Origin: Chrysochromulina parva
Lineage: Eukaryota; Haptophyta; Prymnesiales; Chrysochromulinaceae
Direction of reading: 5' to 3'
Assembly (NCBI GenBank): GCA_002887195.1
Contig: PJAB01000881.1
Span: forward strand, 1-19,503
DNA length: 19,503 nt
Position numbers and translations under genes: made by a program. A model generated the notes under the pieces. It was not told the DNA's origin. It saw nothing but the letters and a program-made list of their open reading frames with translations, and did no database searches. Shown in pieces: positions 7,717 through 16,031 of the stretch. Position 1 is the stretch's first letter. Each line of letters opens with the position of its first letter.

Positions 7717-8550
7717 TCAGATCATATGCTTCGAGTTCAAGCATGAGTGCGAACCTCTGCCTCCAGCACCGCTGCTGCCTGCACTGCCGCTGCCGCCATC
7801 GTGATCGTCCTCGTGATCGTCTGCCAAGGTCTGCTGCTGGGCGCGCCTACGCTCGACGGCCTTGTTCGCGAGTTCACCCAGGTGGACGAGCAGCACGACG
7901 AGCATGGCCACCTCGAGTCCAAGCAGCCCGAGCTGCACCCACGCCTGCTTCTGCTCCCCTGCAAGGGCTTGGCCGCTCAGGAGCTCGTGCAGGTCCTTGG
8001 CGCCCGCACCGAGGGCGATCAGGAGGTACGATTCGAAGAATTCGACCGAGAAGAAGGCGGCGTAGAAGGCCGCGGTCGGCACGCCGATGAGCGCCATGCC
8101 GTAATTCTTGATCGAGATCGGCACGTACGCCACACGCATGAGGAAGGCGGTCGAGAACGGCCGTTCACTCACTTCCGCTTCAAAGGCACTGAGGAGTTCA
8201 TGCTTGGCGCTGCTCAGCCACAGGCCGTGCAACCAGGCGCGCAGCACCGTGCGGCCGAGCACGTAGCTGATGGTCGAGCTCAGAAACTTACAAAAGTAGT
8301 TGATCGCCCAACCTTGCGCAATCCCAAAGAGGTATCCCATCATGAGCTCGATCGGGGTGGTGGGCAGCAGGAGCGACCAAACGGTGGCGAATCCAATCGT
8401 GGCGAGCATCACCGTCATTGGATATTGCTCCTTACACTCCTGCGCAGTCGAGGCGAGCGCCGGCAAGTCAATGGTCTTGTAGGCGACGAAGGCCGTGGTA
8501 ATGATGGCGGCAACGAGCACGAGCGATAGGAAAGTTTTCCCAGTGGGCAT
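7717..8550 (-). CDS. VTT-domain (TVP38/TMEM64, SNARE-associated Golgi type) membrane protein
   Basis: The protein is 277 residues from the ATG at 8550. The frame continues 23 codons upstream only to a GTG, followed by a stop. After a first membrane segment (about 8-24) the VTT core spans about 63-185: PTTPIELMMGYLFG (63-76), then RVAYVPISIKNYGMALIGV (139-157), the family's hallmark Arg and N-Y-G stretch. A last membrane segment lies near 206-224. The C terminus is cytosol-like, with Gln/Arg, an acidic His/Asp patch and a Gly/Ser run. Relatives (TVP38, TMEM64, VMP1, bacterial DedA) sit in Golgi, ER or plasma membranes, and several are implicated in lipid scrambling or membrane traffic. The gene lies about 200 bases upstream of CLC-BLUF on the same strand, but eukaryotic co-transcription is not implied. 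Confidence 0.88.
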   Translation of the reverse strand: MPTGKTFLSLVLVAAIITTAFVAYKTIDLPALASTAQECKEQYPMTVMLATIGFATVWSLLLPTTPIELMMGYLFGIAQGWAINYFCKFLSSTISYVLGRTVLRAWLHGLWLSSAKHELLSAFEAEVSERPFSTAFLMRVAYVPISIKNYGMALIGVPTAAFYAAFFSVEFFESYLLIALGAGAKDLHELLSGQALAGEQKQAWVQLGLLGLEVAMLVVLLVHLGELANKAVERRRAQQQTLADDHEDDHDGGSGSAGSSGAGGRGSHSCLNSKHMI

Positions 8551-8878
8551 GATCTTGCGCGGTGTTTCGTCGCTGAGCAGGCCGCGGCGCAGGTCGGCGA
8601 GAATGGTGCACGTTGCCACTGCACTGCCGAAATACCGGCGACGGCGTCAAGCGCTCGGCCGACACTCATCATGCAGCACGACCTTTTAACTGTGAGTTGG
8701 TGCCTTCTCGGAACCGAGAAGTGCGGGAGCACGCTCCGGCTCACAGCCGTTTCACACAGAGCTGCATCATTTGGGACGAGAACGGAAGCCAAGTCAAGTC
8801 AAGGCCTATTGTAGTCAAGTCCTGTGCGTCCTCATAATTCACATTCAAGATCACCAGGCGGATCCCCCTCTCATACTA
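8551..8878. other. Intergenic region upstream of the VTT gene
   Basis: These 328 bases contain the promoter side of the VTT gene and the 3' side of the glycosyltransferase-like gene. The only pattern I see is a cluster of aagtc words (8790-8822, for example aagtcaagtcaagg and gtagtcaagtcc). Alternative frames here start with ATG but have no domain similarity, so an upstream spliced exon of the VTT gene is possible but unsupported. Confidence 0.35.
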
Positions 8879-10507
8879 CTAATGGGTTCCGGAGGCCCTG
8901 TGCCCTGCGAAAACAGCCTTGGCTCCGCTGAGCAGGGTGAAGGTTCGATTGCCGACTGTCCCCTGGACAAACACATCGCGCACGCGGTGGACCAGTTTGC
9001 CTCGATGGCCAGCCGGCTTGCCGGCCGCCTCATCCTCCTGCCTCATACGCGCCAGCATCGCCTCGGAAATGGCATTGCAGCAGCCGAATTTGGCGTCGAA
9101 GAGTTCTGGCCGCAGCTGGCGCATACCCCGGTACGTGCACCAGCTGTGCGACTTGTGACAGAAGCTCGAGGCTCGCGCTTCGCAATAGGTGTGCTGGCCG
9201 CGTGAGACCAGGCCATCGAGCCCAAGGAGCAGCCGGCGAGAGTACCGTGCAGGCACGAGCAGGGCCTTATAGACCTCATCATCGCCCATGTAATTCCGCA
9301 CTCGCAGCTGCTCGTAAATCTCGGCCGTCGCCCGTACCGGTAAATCTGTGGTGAGCAAATCTGCCCGCTCGTCGTCGAATGCGGACAAGATGGCTGCCAG
9401 GTCACCCGTCCAGCCTATGTCGTAGTCAATATTCCACACGTAGTCGAACGGTGCAGCTGCGCCGCCTCCCTTGTGGCCGTCCTGGGCGCCTCCCTTGTGG
9501 CTGTTTGCAGCAGCCCGTAGTTGAGGGAGCACGGCGGTGAAGGCATGCAAATCGCACGAGGTCCACGACCAACGGACAGGTGCACCACTGTAACTCGACT
9601 TGGCAGAGTAGTACGTTCGCGCCGCAGGGCGACCATGCGAGTCGGGAAGCGTTGCAATCGTCGGAAAGAAGTTGGGCCACGTGCTCACAAAGCGCTGCGG
9701 ATCCACACACACGACGGTAGCGTTGCCAAGCACCGACCGCAGCTCGACCAGTGCTCGTTGAGCTGCCTGGCGCTTCCCTGCGTTTGACGCTGCGAGCTCG
9801 GTGGTTGTCCGCGAATGGTGCTTTGGCGTATGGTTCTTCATCGGCAAGTGGATCTTCGGCGTATGGTGCTCCAGCGTATGGTGCTTCAGCCCATGATTCT
9901 TCGTCGTGTGGTTCTTCGTCGTGTGGTTCTTCGTCGTGTGGTTCTTCGACGTGTGGTTCTTCGTCGTGTGGTTGATCTTTGGCATATGGTTCCTCGGCGG
10001 CGTATGTACATCCCCACCGCAGTAGCTGCAGCGGCGGCACTTGCACCACACGCAGTGGCTTTTGGCCGAATGGGCGTCGCAGAACCGCTGACACTCTGCG
10101 TGGGGCACGTCGTTGGGCTTACTACTGGAGCACGTCGCCGATCTATTGGGGGCAGTGGCCTGCGAGGCCGGCGCTGCCGCAGATTCCAGACGTCTCCCCG
10201 GCGAGAGTGTGTTCTCTCGCCTAGCATGGTCTGCGGTGTCCTCGAGAGGGCAGCGATCCGCTGGGGTCTCGCCGACGAAGAACGTGACGATGAATGGCCT
10301 GCCGGCAGCTCTTAACTGCTTCTGCGCGAGGGCCAGCCTCGCAAGAACGGGTGCACTAATGGCGGCCGCGTGCACATTCGATACGACCCATGACGAATGG
10401 GCTGATGGCGGTCGCGTGCCGCCGAGCATCGGACGTTTGCCCCATCTGCCATCTAGCGCGGGCGACGCGGCCGCTGCAAACACCATGGGCCAAAAAAGAA
10501 TCGACAT
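8879..10507 (-). CDS. Putative secreted glycosyltransferase-like protein with Cys-rich and NHT-repeat insert
   Basis: The frame is 542 residues from the ATG at 10507. Residues 1-16 are hydrophobic and could be a signal peptide or membrane anchor. FIVTFFVGE (72-80) could be the first strand of a nucleotide-sugar fold. The region 352-430 contains VWNIDYDIGWTGDLAAIL (357-374) with a D-Y-D triplet, similar to the DxD metal/sugar-nucleotide site of GT-A enzymes. Between them sits an insert: a Cys-rich module (139-163, with C-K-C and CxxC spacing) and a 5-residue repeat N-H-T-T-K (179-204 and flanks) that provides six N-glycosylation sequons. Cys residues are also clustered near 442-477. A role in protein or cell-surface glycan synthesis is inferred and the substrate is unknown. 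The family assignment is tentative; secretion and the insert are better supported. Confidence 0.6.
   Translation of the reverse strand: MSILFWPMVFAAAASPALDGRWGKRPMLGGTRPPSAHSSWVVSNVHAAAISAPVLARLALAQKQLRAAGRPFIVTFFVGETPADRCPLEDTADHARRENTLSPGRRLESAAAPASQATAPNRSATCSSSKPNDVPHAECQRFCDAHSAKSHCVWCKCRRCSYCGGDVHTPPRNHMPKINHTTKNHTSKNHTTKNHTTKNHTTKNHGLKHHTLEHHTPKIHLPMKNHTPKHHSRTTTELAASNAGKRQAAQRALVELRSVLGNATVVCVDPQRFVSTWPNFFPTIATLPDSHGRPAARTYYSAKSSYSGAPVRWSWTSCDLHAFTAVLPQLRAAANSHKGGAQDGHKGGGAAAPFDYVWNIDYDIGWTGDLAAILSAFDDERADLLTTDLPVRATAEIYEQLRVRNYMGDDEVYKALLVPARYSRRLLLGLDGLVSRGQHTYCEARASSFCHKSHSWCTYRGMRQLRPELFDAKFGCCNAISEAMLARMRQEDEAAGKPAGHRGKLVHRVRDVFVQGTVGNRTFTLLSGAKAVFAGHRASGTH
9812..9994 (-). repeat. 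15-bp coding minisatellite (NHTTK repeat)
   Basis: A tandem of 15-base units (gtggttcttcgtcgt on the plus strand) is cleanest at 9893-9973 and decays on both sides. It stays in frame and encodes repeated Asn-His-Thr sequons spaced five residues apart, with Lys between them. Flanking degenerate units give His-rich HHT and KIH variants. Confidence 0.9.
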
Positions 10508-10963
10508 GCATTCGGCGACACAATTTCAAAACGGATATCGACATGGCCACACGGGTCCCGCGTGTATCTAGAACTTACCTGACCTCACGGATACGGTCGC
10601 AGCCCTGTGCCCTGACACATGCGCGACATGGCGCCCGCCCTCTGACACATGGAGATGGGGCCAGACACATGGCCACATGGCCAGTCACAAATACGAAATC
10701 GTCTCACTGCATGTGCACACAATGCGCCCCAGATCCACGCCCCTCGCCGCTGCTGCCTCGCACCCTCGCTCCTCTCGCCTCGCGTCCGATCTCGGTGCGA
10801 TCTCGGTGCGATCTCGGTGCGGCCTCGCGGGCGACCTCGGTGCTGCCTCGGTGCGACCATCGACCTCCTCTCGCCGCGCCTAGAGCGCGGCCTTCGAGAG
10901 GTACTCGAGGGAGTCCAAGGGCGCCGTGATGGGCACTTGCATGAAGGCGTCCTCTCGCCGCGC
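10508..10963. other. Intergenic region with short repeats
   Basis: These 456 bases lie upstream of the glycosyltransferase-like gene and downstream of the GAR-like gene. They hold scattered gacacatg words (about 10614-10672), three perfect 11-base units gatctcggtgc (10788-10820) followed by degenerate cctcggtgc copies to 10857, and the left copy of the GAR gene's coding end. I see no gene here. Confidence 0.5.
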
Positions 10964-10994
10964 CTAGAGCGCGGCCTTCGAGAGGTACTCGAGG
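10866..10994. repeat. 45-bp direct repeat duplicating the GAR gene's coding end
   Basis: Bases 10866-10910 and 10950-10994 are identical over 45 positions, 84 bases apart; after one mismatch, five more bases match. The right copy contains the final codons and stop of the minus-strand gene (EYLSKAAL-stop). The left copy lies downstream and would encode the same end. The spacing is a multiple of three. Confidence 0.9.
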
Positions 10995-11812
10995 AAGTCC
11001 GTGTAGCTCGAGCCGACGCGCACCATGAGGCGCGAGTTGCGGATCGAGAGCTGCAGCTTGCGCGAGCCCAGCCGGTACACCGTGCCTGCATGCTTCTCGA
11101 GCGGCAACGTCACGCCGCTCTGCTTGAAGCGTTGCTTCAAGTTATGGACCATCCCGTCGACAGCACGCTCGGTCTCGGCGTCGGCGGCCGCGTCGGTGGG
11201 TGGCGGCTGCGGCGCTCGCGCCTGCTGCGCGCTGCCGCACGAGCCGTACGTCTGTGAGCCCGCTGCGGGCGGCGGATGGCCGTTCCGAAACTGGTCCGAT
11301 TGGCCCATCCAGGTCGAGCCGCGCGGCTCGCCCACCCCACCCGGAAGGGGAGGCAGGCCGGCGTCGGAATGCGGCACCTCGGCCGCGATGTGCGGTGTCA
11401 TCGTGGGTGACTGGTGCGACAAGGCCGCCGCGGGCATGGCGGCGGGCGCAGGCGCACGGGATGCGCCAAACATGGATGGCTGCTGCATGGGCACGGGCGC
11501 CATCGGGCGCGGCGACGTGTACTGGTCGTGCACGTACGCACCTTGCGACTGCTGGAGCTGCTCGCATTTCATCGCAAGCTCGGTCGCGAGCGTCTGCGAC
11601 GCGATCGCGAGCCCACGCTGGACGCGGCACTCTGCCATCTGCTGCTGAATCACGGACGCGGCCGCCTCGAGGAGCCGCGCGAAGCCGGCGCCGTCGAACG
11701 AGCCGCGTGCGTACGCGGAGGCGTCCAGCAGGTGGTTCAGCAGTGTCTGCGGGTCCTGTAGTGCGGCGTCATCCGGGACGTGGAACGGTGCCCGCGCTGT
11801 GGGCTGCATCAT
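10964..11812 (-). CDS. Protein with C-terminal GAR (GAS2-related)-like segment
   Basis: The frame is 282 residues starting at 11812 with two consecutive ATGs. Residues 20-90 are helical, with a Gln-rich stretch predicted to form a short coiled coil (about 50-90). Residues 95-210 are Pro/Ala/Met-rich and probably disordered. The end, 243-281, contains YRLGSRKLQL, then RLMVRVGSSYTDFLEYL. The MVRVG core, the following aromatic position and the closing helix resemble the GAS2-related (GAR) domain that binds microtubules. The usual MVRVGGGW is MVRVGSSY here, so the match is suggestive only. It is transcribed divergently from the Sfi1-like gene with a short shared upstream region, hinting at joint expression. 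A microtubule or ciliary role is inference. Confidence 0.6.
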   Translation of the reverse strand: MMQPTARAPFHVPDDAALQDPQTLLNHLLDASAYARGSFDGAGFARLLEAAASVIQQQMAECRVQRGLAIASQTLATELAMKCEQLQQSQGAYVHDQYTSPRPMAPVPMQQPSMFGASRAPAPAAMPAAALSHQSPTMTPHIAAEVPHSDAGLPPLPGGVGEPRGSTWMGQSDQFRNGHPPPAAGSQTYGSCGSAQQARAPQPPPTDAAADAETERAVDGMVHNLKQRFKQSGVTLPLEKHAGTVYRLGSRKLQLSIRNSRLMVRVGSSYTDFLEYLSKAAL

Positions 11813-12004
11813 GGTTCCTCAAGGTTGTTAATGGCCTCGACATAGTCGTCGACCGGTCGCAGTGCTTAGACGAATTGCGCCTCATTAGGCGCGCGCAGCA
11901 TGTTCCACAGGTTCAGCACAGGTCGGGTAGAGTCACCTCGAAACTCAACAAAACATCTCTTCGAAAAGTCGCCGTGTTCGATCGCAGTCCTCCGCACAAC
12001 CGCT
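11813..12004. promoter_or_regulatory. Probable bidirectional promoter
   Basis: Only 192 bases separate the ATG of the minus-strand GAR-like gene (11812) from the preferred ATG of the plus-strand helical gene (12005); only 87 remain if that gene starts at 11900. Both promoters must share this space or lie inside the genes. I see no TATA box or strong palindrome. Confidence 0.5.
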
Positions 12005-14008
12005 ATGAACGGTGCGCAAGGTAATGGCGTGGCCGTCGTCGAGGGACCACTGCGACCGTCACCACCGTCGCAGCCACCGCCTATGCCTCCTCCTCACATC
12101 GACAGGCCACTCGCAAAACTTTCGGCCGACGCCGAGCGTCCGCCTGCGACGTCTGTGGAGGCGGCGGTCGCCGCACGGGCGGCATTGAGGGCGACGCAGG
12201 CGGAGATGGCTCTGGCGGACGCTGCATCGGTGGTGGCGCTGGCCAGGGAGCGGATACGAGCGGCGACGGCAAAGGCGGCGGCAGAGGAGGCGGCTGCGAA
12301 GGAGGCGGCCGCAGAGAAGGCGAAAGAGGACGAGGAGTTCTCCCTCGACGTGCTCCGCATGGCTTTGCGGCGCACGTCGCAACAGGCGTACCGCCTCGAG
12401 CTGCACGCGTGCGCGCTCACATCCGCGGCCGCGGCGCGGTGGTCAGTCTTGCCGCAGCCTGAGGCGACCACAGAGGACGCGCAGCAGGAAAGCGTGCGGC
12501 GACAGCTGCGCACGCTCGCGGTGATGTGCGCGTGCTTCGCACCGTTCACCGCGTGGGCGAGCCTTCTCCGCGAGCGCCACGCCGAGCGTATCGCCTCCAT
12601 GCGCAACGAGGCCATCGTTTCGGCCCGGCTCAAGCGGCTGCGCTCGACGGCGATGGCCGAGATCATCGATCGCATTCGGAAGCAAGACGCGACGCTGCGG
12701 AAACTGAGCCAGCGCAAGGCGGCGCGCGCGGCGCTGCAGCGCTGGGCACACGAGGCGGTCCACCACGTGGACGACCGGCTCGGCTTCTTCCTGCTCCGCC
12801 GACTGTGGCTGCACCGCTGGCACGCGGCGGCCACGACCATGCGCGAGTATGGACCCAAGAAGATGGCAGCGGTGCACGGCGCGATGTGCTACCGGTCGTT
12901 CCGGGCGTTCGAGCGCAATCGAGAGTTCAGCCGCTGGTTCGGCGCGTGGCGAGGGACCGAGGGCCTCGCGCGTGGCATGGGCGCGCTGCGTCGTCGCCGG
13001 CACGCGACCCACCGGCTGCGAGGAGCAAGCGCGCTCACGCGACTGCGTGTGCGGCTGGGCCGGCTGAGACGAGCGATGCGCGCATGGACCATAGGAATGC
13101 ATGCAGAGGCGCGGGCTGGTCGCCAGCTGCATCAGGACGCGGCGCTGCGGGCGCTGCTCACGCTGTGGGCGACGACGGCCAAGGACGCGGTCGAGTGCCT
13201 CGCGGCGCCACCACCCTTGTCCGAGGAGGAGGCCGCTCTTCGCGGCGAGATCGCGACGCTGCGTGCTCTGGCCGCTCTCGGAGGACATTGGGAGGGTACG
13301 CGAGAGGAGCTCGAGATAGCTGTGGGGCTCACGTGCGGCCTCAAGGTCAAGCTGCTCGAGGAGCGACGTGAGGTCTCCGAGGCCGCGCGCATCGCGCTCG
13401 GCGCCTCGCTGCGCGTCGAGGAGCTCTTTGGAATCTTGCACCAGCAGCGGGCCAACCTGACGGCGCTCGTTCAGACGGTCGAGCGTTCGGAGGCGGAGGC
13501 GCTCTGCCTCGATCGTAGCCTGCAGGGTCGCTCAGGGGGTCGCTCACGGACAAGCAGCCCCTACGAGAGCGACGAGGACGAGCTCTGGGGCGTGCAGCCC
13601 GCACGGCGTGAGCAAGCCAGCAGCGGCGGCAGCGAGAGCAAGCTTGCCCAGGTTGTGGCCGACGCGGACGCTCGGATGCGCGCGCGCATGCTCCGAATCG
13701 AAGCACGCTGTTGCCAGGAGGAGTCGCGCCTGGACGCACTTCAGCGGCGTGTGCAGCGCGCGCGCATCCTGCTCGCTCTGCACCCGCCGCGTCCGCCCGG
13801 TGCCCCCGCGGCGGCGCGGACGCCCGCCAAGACCATCTCGTGGCTCGAGATCATCTCGACGCCCACACCCATGTCGCGCGCAAGGGTCGGTGCAGGCGCC
13901 GGCGGCCTTTTCGCAAGCGGGTACGGAGCGGCGGCGTCATATGGGCTGGGAATCGCCGGCAGCGCCGGCAGCGCCGATGGCGCCACACCACGCGGCTTCC
14001 ACAACTAG
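12005..14008 (+). CDS. Trp-patterned helical, coiled-coil protein (Sfi1/centrin-binding-like)
   Basis: I prefer the ATG at 12005 (667 residues; G at -3); an in-frame ATG at 11900 would add 35 residues of no clear character. A Pro-rich N terminus (about 12-32) is followed by a long Ala/Glu helix (about 50-112). The middle (about 165-395) is Arg/Leu-rich helix with spaced Trp residues at 184, 247, 268/272, 311/315, 360 and 388, often as RW or AW inside amphipathic helices. This resembles the A/L-F-x-x-W pattern of Sfi1 repeats, which bind centrin. Further helices (about 405-505 and 545-590) are broken by an acidic Ser-rich linker, and the C terminus is Gly/Ala-rich. Basal-body or centriole scaffolding is a plausible role but not proven; a generic coiled-coil protein is the alternative. 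Confidence 0.65.
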   Translation: MNGAQGNGVAVVEGPLRPSPPSQPPPMPPPHIDRPLAKLSADAERPPATSVEAAVAARAALRATQAEMALADAASVVALARERIRAATAKAAAEEAAAKEAAAEKAKEDEEFSLDVLRMALRRTSQQAYRLELHACALTSAAAARWSVLPQPEATTEDAQQESVRRQLRTLAVMCACFAPFTAWASLLRERHAERIASMRNEAIVSARLKRLRSTAMAEIIDRIRKQDATLRKLSQRKAARAALQRWAHEAVHHVDDRLGFFLLRRLWLHRWHAAATTMREYGPKKMAAVHGAMCYRSFRAFERNREFSRWFGAWRGTEGLARGMGALRRRRHATHRLRGASALTRLRVRLGRLRRAMRAWTIGMHAEARAGRQLHQDAALRALLTLWATTAKDAVECLAAPPPLSEEEAALRGEIATLRALAALGGHWEGTREELEIAVGLTCGLKVKLLEERREVSEAARIALGASLRVEELFGILHQQRANLTALVQTVERSEAEALCLDRSLQGRSGGRSRTSSPYESDEDELWGVQPARREQASSGGSESKLAQVVADADARMRARMLRIEARCCQEESRLDALQRRVQRARILLALHPPRPPGAPAAARTPAKTISWLEIISTPTPMSRARVGAGAGGLFASGYGAAASYGLGIAGSAGSADGATPRGFHN

Positions 14009-14319
14009 AGCGAGGAACCGACGGGATGAGGCGAGGCGAGGCCCCGATGCGCGCATTGGGGGGCGATGCCTGCGCCGGTGGACCCCGATGAGCGTGGACG
14101 AGGCGAAAGCAAATTCGAAATTGTAAATAGTTTCTGATATCTAGAGAGGCGTAGCAACCGTTGGTAGCACGGCATCGTAGCAACCGGTGCAGTGCGGTAC
14201 GTTTCAGAATTGATCGTCGACGTCGATCGTCGTAGTTACCGTCTTCGCGCGCTGTGAAAGATGTCGATTCACGAACTTGTCCATTCCACAGCATGCAATT
14301 ACATTCACAGCGGGTGCAC

Positions 14320-14427
14320 GGGGGTTACAGGGGTTGTACAGGGGGTCCAGGGGGGGGTACATAAACAACTCTTCAAGAAATGGGGCCCCGGAGGGATACA
14401 GGGGGTCCAGGGGGGAACAGTTGGGGG
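14320..14427 (+). repeat. Two G-quadruplex motifs within a gggggtccagg repeat
   Basis: The plus strand has G runs of 5, 4, 5 and 8 with loops of 5, 7 and 4 bases (14320-14357). A second set of runs of 3, 5, 6 and 5 has loops of 5, 4 and 7 (14393-14427). Both fit the canonical quadruplex rule. The word gggggtccagg occurs three times (14341, 14401, 14423), which suggests the second motif arose by duplication about 60 bases away. Confidence 0.8.
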
Positions 14428-14600
14428 TCCAGGCTACAGGCCTGTACCCCTTTTCTTGGGGTCTATGCCCGACACCCTCCCTCCGGGGCGACCGACACCT
14501 ACGCGCGTGGAACCATCCCACGGCGAGGTATGTCGGCACAGGCGAAATGAGGCCGGCGGGATGGAGCCGATTGGCGTCGCAGGCAGGCTGCATGCACGAG

Positions 14601-14630
14601 GCGCAATCAGGCGCAATCAGGCGCAATCAG
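14601..14630. repeat. 10-bp tandem repeat, three copies
   Basis: The unit gcgcaatcag occurs three times in perfect tandem, 16 bases beyond the stop of the minus-strand propeller gene. It therefore lies in that gene's likely 3' untranslated region. Confidence 0.9.
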
Positions 14631-14645
14631 GTGAACCGCTGCAGA

Positions 14646-16031
14646 TTAATGCGTTGCAGCTGCCGCAGCTGCCGCAGCTGCCGCAGCTGCAGCTGCCGCG
14701 TCCACGAGGTTGCCGTGTGCGCTGGCGACCGTGTCCGGCACGTCGATCTCGTAGCCGTACGCGTCGCCCGTGTTGCCCTTGCCGCCTGCGCCGTTGTTGC
14801 CGCCTGCCGCAGCGAGGTAGACCGTGTCGCTCGCGCCGCCGGGTGCGCGCACCACATTGATGCTGACGTCAAACATGAGGTCAGCGCTGAAGCTGAAGAC
14901 CTCTTCATTGGAGCCCCGCTTGAGCAGCACAGCGCCGTCTTCGAGCGCGACGGCCACGTACGCGCCATCGGCGCTCATGCCTCCGTCGGTGCGCGCGCCC
15001 CTGCGCGACCAGCTCGTCTGCAGCGTCGCGTCCACGAGCCTCCAGATGCCCACGGTGATCGAGAACGGCTTGTCGTTCGAGTACATCGCGGCGATGCTCT
15101 CTTCATTGTCGGGCCCCGTCGACATGACGAGGTCGATGACCTCGTTGACGCGCACACCCGCCGGCGGTGCCAGCACGTAGGCCAAGTTGTACGCGCGACG
15201 GGCGGCGCTCCACTCGTACACGTTCACGGCGATCTTGTCAATGACAGCCAGATAGTTGCCGCTGTCGCTGATGGCCGAGGCGGGGAAGTAGTAGGGCAGC
15301 GGGATCGATGAGTCGCGCACCTCGCCCGTGGCGCCAAAGAGCACGGTCGCGTTGTTAGGCGAGTCGGGGCCGTGGGCGTCCACAAACAGCACCCACGCGC
15401 CGTTGGCCGAGATGCGCGCATGGACGTAGTAGCTTGAGAACGGGTTGGTCGTGTTGTACTGCCACTCGATGGCGCCCGTCTGGCCGTTGACGCCAATGGC
15501 CGTCGCAACGCCGACGGTCCTCACGTACTGCACGACGATGCGGTCGCCGCGGTCGGACGCCACGACCTGTTTGCCGCCGTCGCCCTGGCGGGCGTCGGGG
15601 AAGCGCTGCGTCCACACGGGCACCGCCGCCTTGGCGGCCGATCTGAGGCCAAAGACGGAGAGGCCATCAGGGTTGAACGTGTCAAGCTCTGACACAAACA
15701 CATCGACGGACCCGGCGCCCTCGCCGCCGCTCTCGCAGTGACGGGCGGTCGTCACATAGTACTCCTTGGCGGCGGTACTCTTGTTGGAAAAGGCCCAGCG
15801 CTGTTTGCCTGAACTGTCGTAGACCGACGCGGACGATGGTTGGAAGACGCCGGACCCAAAGACAAACGTGGGCGCTCCCGAGGCGTCGATGGTCGTGGCG
15901 GCGTCGTCGAAGTTGCCCGGGTCGGTGTGCACGTTGACGAGCCGCTTGCTCGTGACACCGGCGGCGGCGCCGGCAGCGGCCACCGTGAGCGACGCGAGGG
16001 CGGCTGCGAGCGACAGAGAGGTTGGGGCCAT
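14646..16031 (-). CDS. Secreted beta-propeller-like protein with polyalanine tail
   Basis: I start the gene at the ATG at 16031 (461 residues) because it begins with a clear signal peptide (MAPTSLSLAAALASLTVAAA, then AG-AAAG). The longer frame from 16100 would bury that signal. The body is beta-rich with repeated blade-like phrases such as GQTGAIEWQYNT, SDSGNYLAVIDKIAVNVYEW and SADGAYVAVALEDGAVLL. These suggest a WD40/PQQ-type propeller with roughly 40-60-residue blades. Potential N-glycosylation sites include NKST, NTTN and NNAT. The final residues are about 15 consecutive Ala before Thr-His. It probably acts outside the cell or in the secretory pathway; ligand and function are unknown. It is divergent from the F-box-like gene, with 191 bases between the starts. 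Confidence 0.7.
   Translation of the reverse strand: MAPTSLSLAAALASLTVAAAGAAAGVTSKRLVNVHTDPGNFDDAATTIDASGAPTFVFGSGVFQPSSASVYDSSGKQRWAFSNKSTAAKEYYVTTARHCESGGEGAGSVDVFVSELDTFNPDGLSVFGLRSAAKAAVPVWTQRFPDARQGDGGKQVVASDRGDRIVVQYVRTVGVATAIGVNGQTGAIEWQYNTTNPFSSYYVHARISANGAWVLFVDAHGPDSPNNATVLFGATGEVRDSSIPLPYYFPASAISDSGNYLAVIDKIAVNVYEWSAARRAYNLAYVLAPPAGVRVNEVIDLVMSTGPDNEESIAAMYSNDKPFSITVGIWRLVDATLQTSWSRRGARTDGGMSADGAYVAVALEDGAVLLKRGSNEEVFSFSADLMFDVSINVVRAPGGASDTVYLAAAGGNNGAGGKGNTGDAYGYEIDVPDTVASAHGNLVDAAAAAAAAAAAAAAATH
14656..14697 (-). repeat. 9-bp coding repeat encoding the polyalanine tail
   Basis: The unit gcagctgcc is repeated (14656, 14665, 14674, a partial unit at 14683, and 14689). On the minus strand it encodes only Ala and forms the C-terminal Ala run of the propeller protein, ending three codons before the stop. 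Confidence 0.9.

Larger units (their letters stand above)
14009..14645. other. Intergenic region between convergent genes, repeat-rich
   Basis: These 637 bases separate the 3' ends of the helical protein gene and the beta-propeller gene. They hold a doubled cgtagcaaccg word (about 14150 and 14176), a G-run region with two quadruplex motifs (14320-14427), and three perfect 10-base units gcgcaatcag at 14601-14630. No coding frame in the region has recognisable content and I see no RNA gene. Confidence 0.5.

Noticed and set aside
7514..7744. N-terminal extension of the CLC-BLUF frame to 7744
   Set aside because: It overlaps the end of the VTT gene and has no CLC-like content; the ATG at 7513 has better context.
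12443..13441. 332-codon minus-strand frame opposite the Sfi1-like gene
   Set aside because: It is an antisense shadow of a high-GC gene, with His/Arg/Gln-rich composition and no motif.
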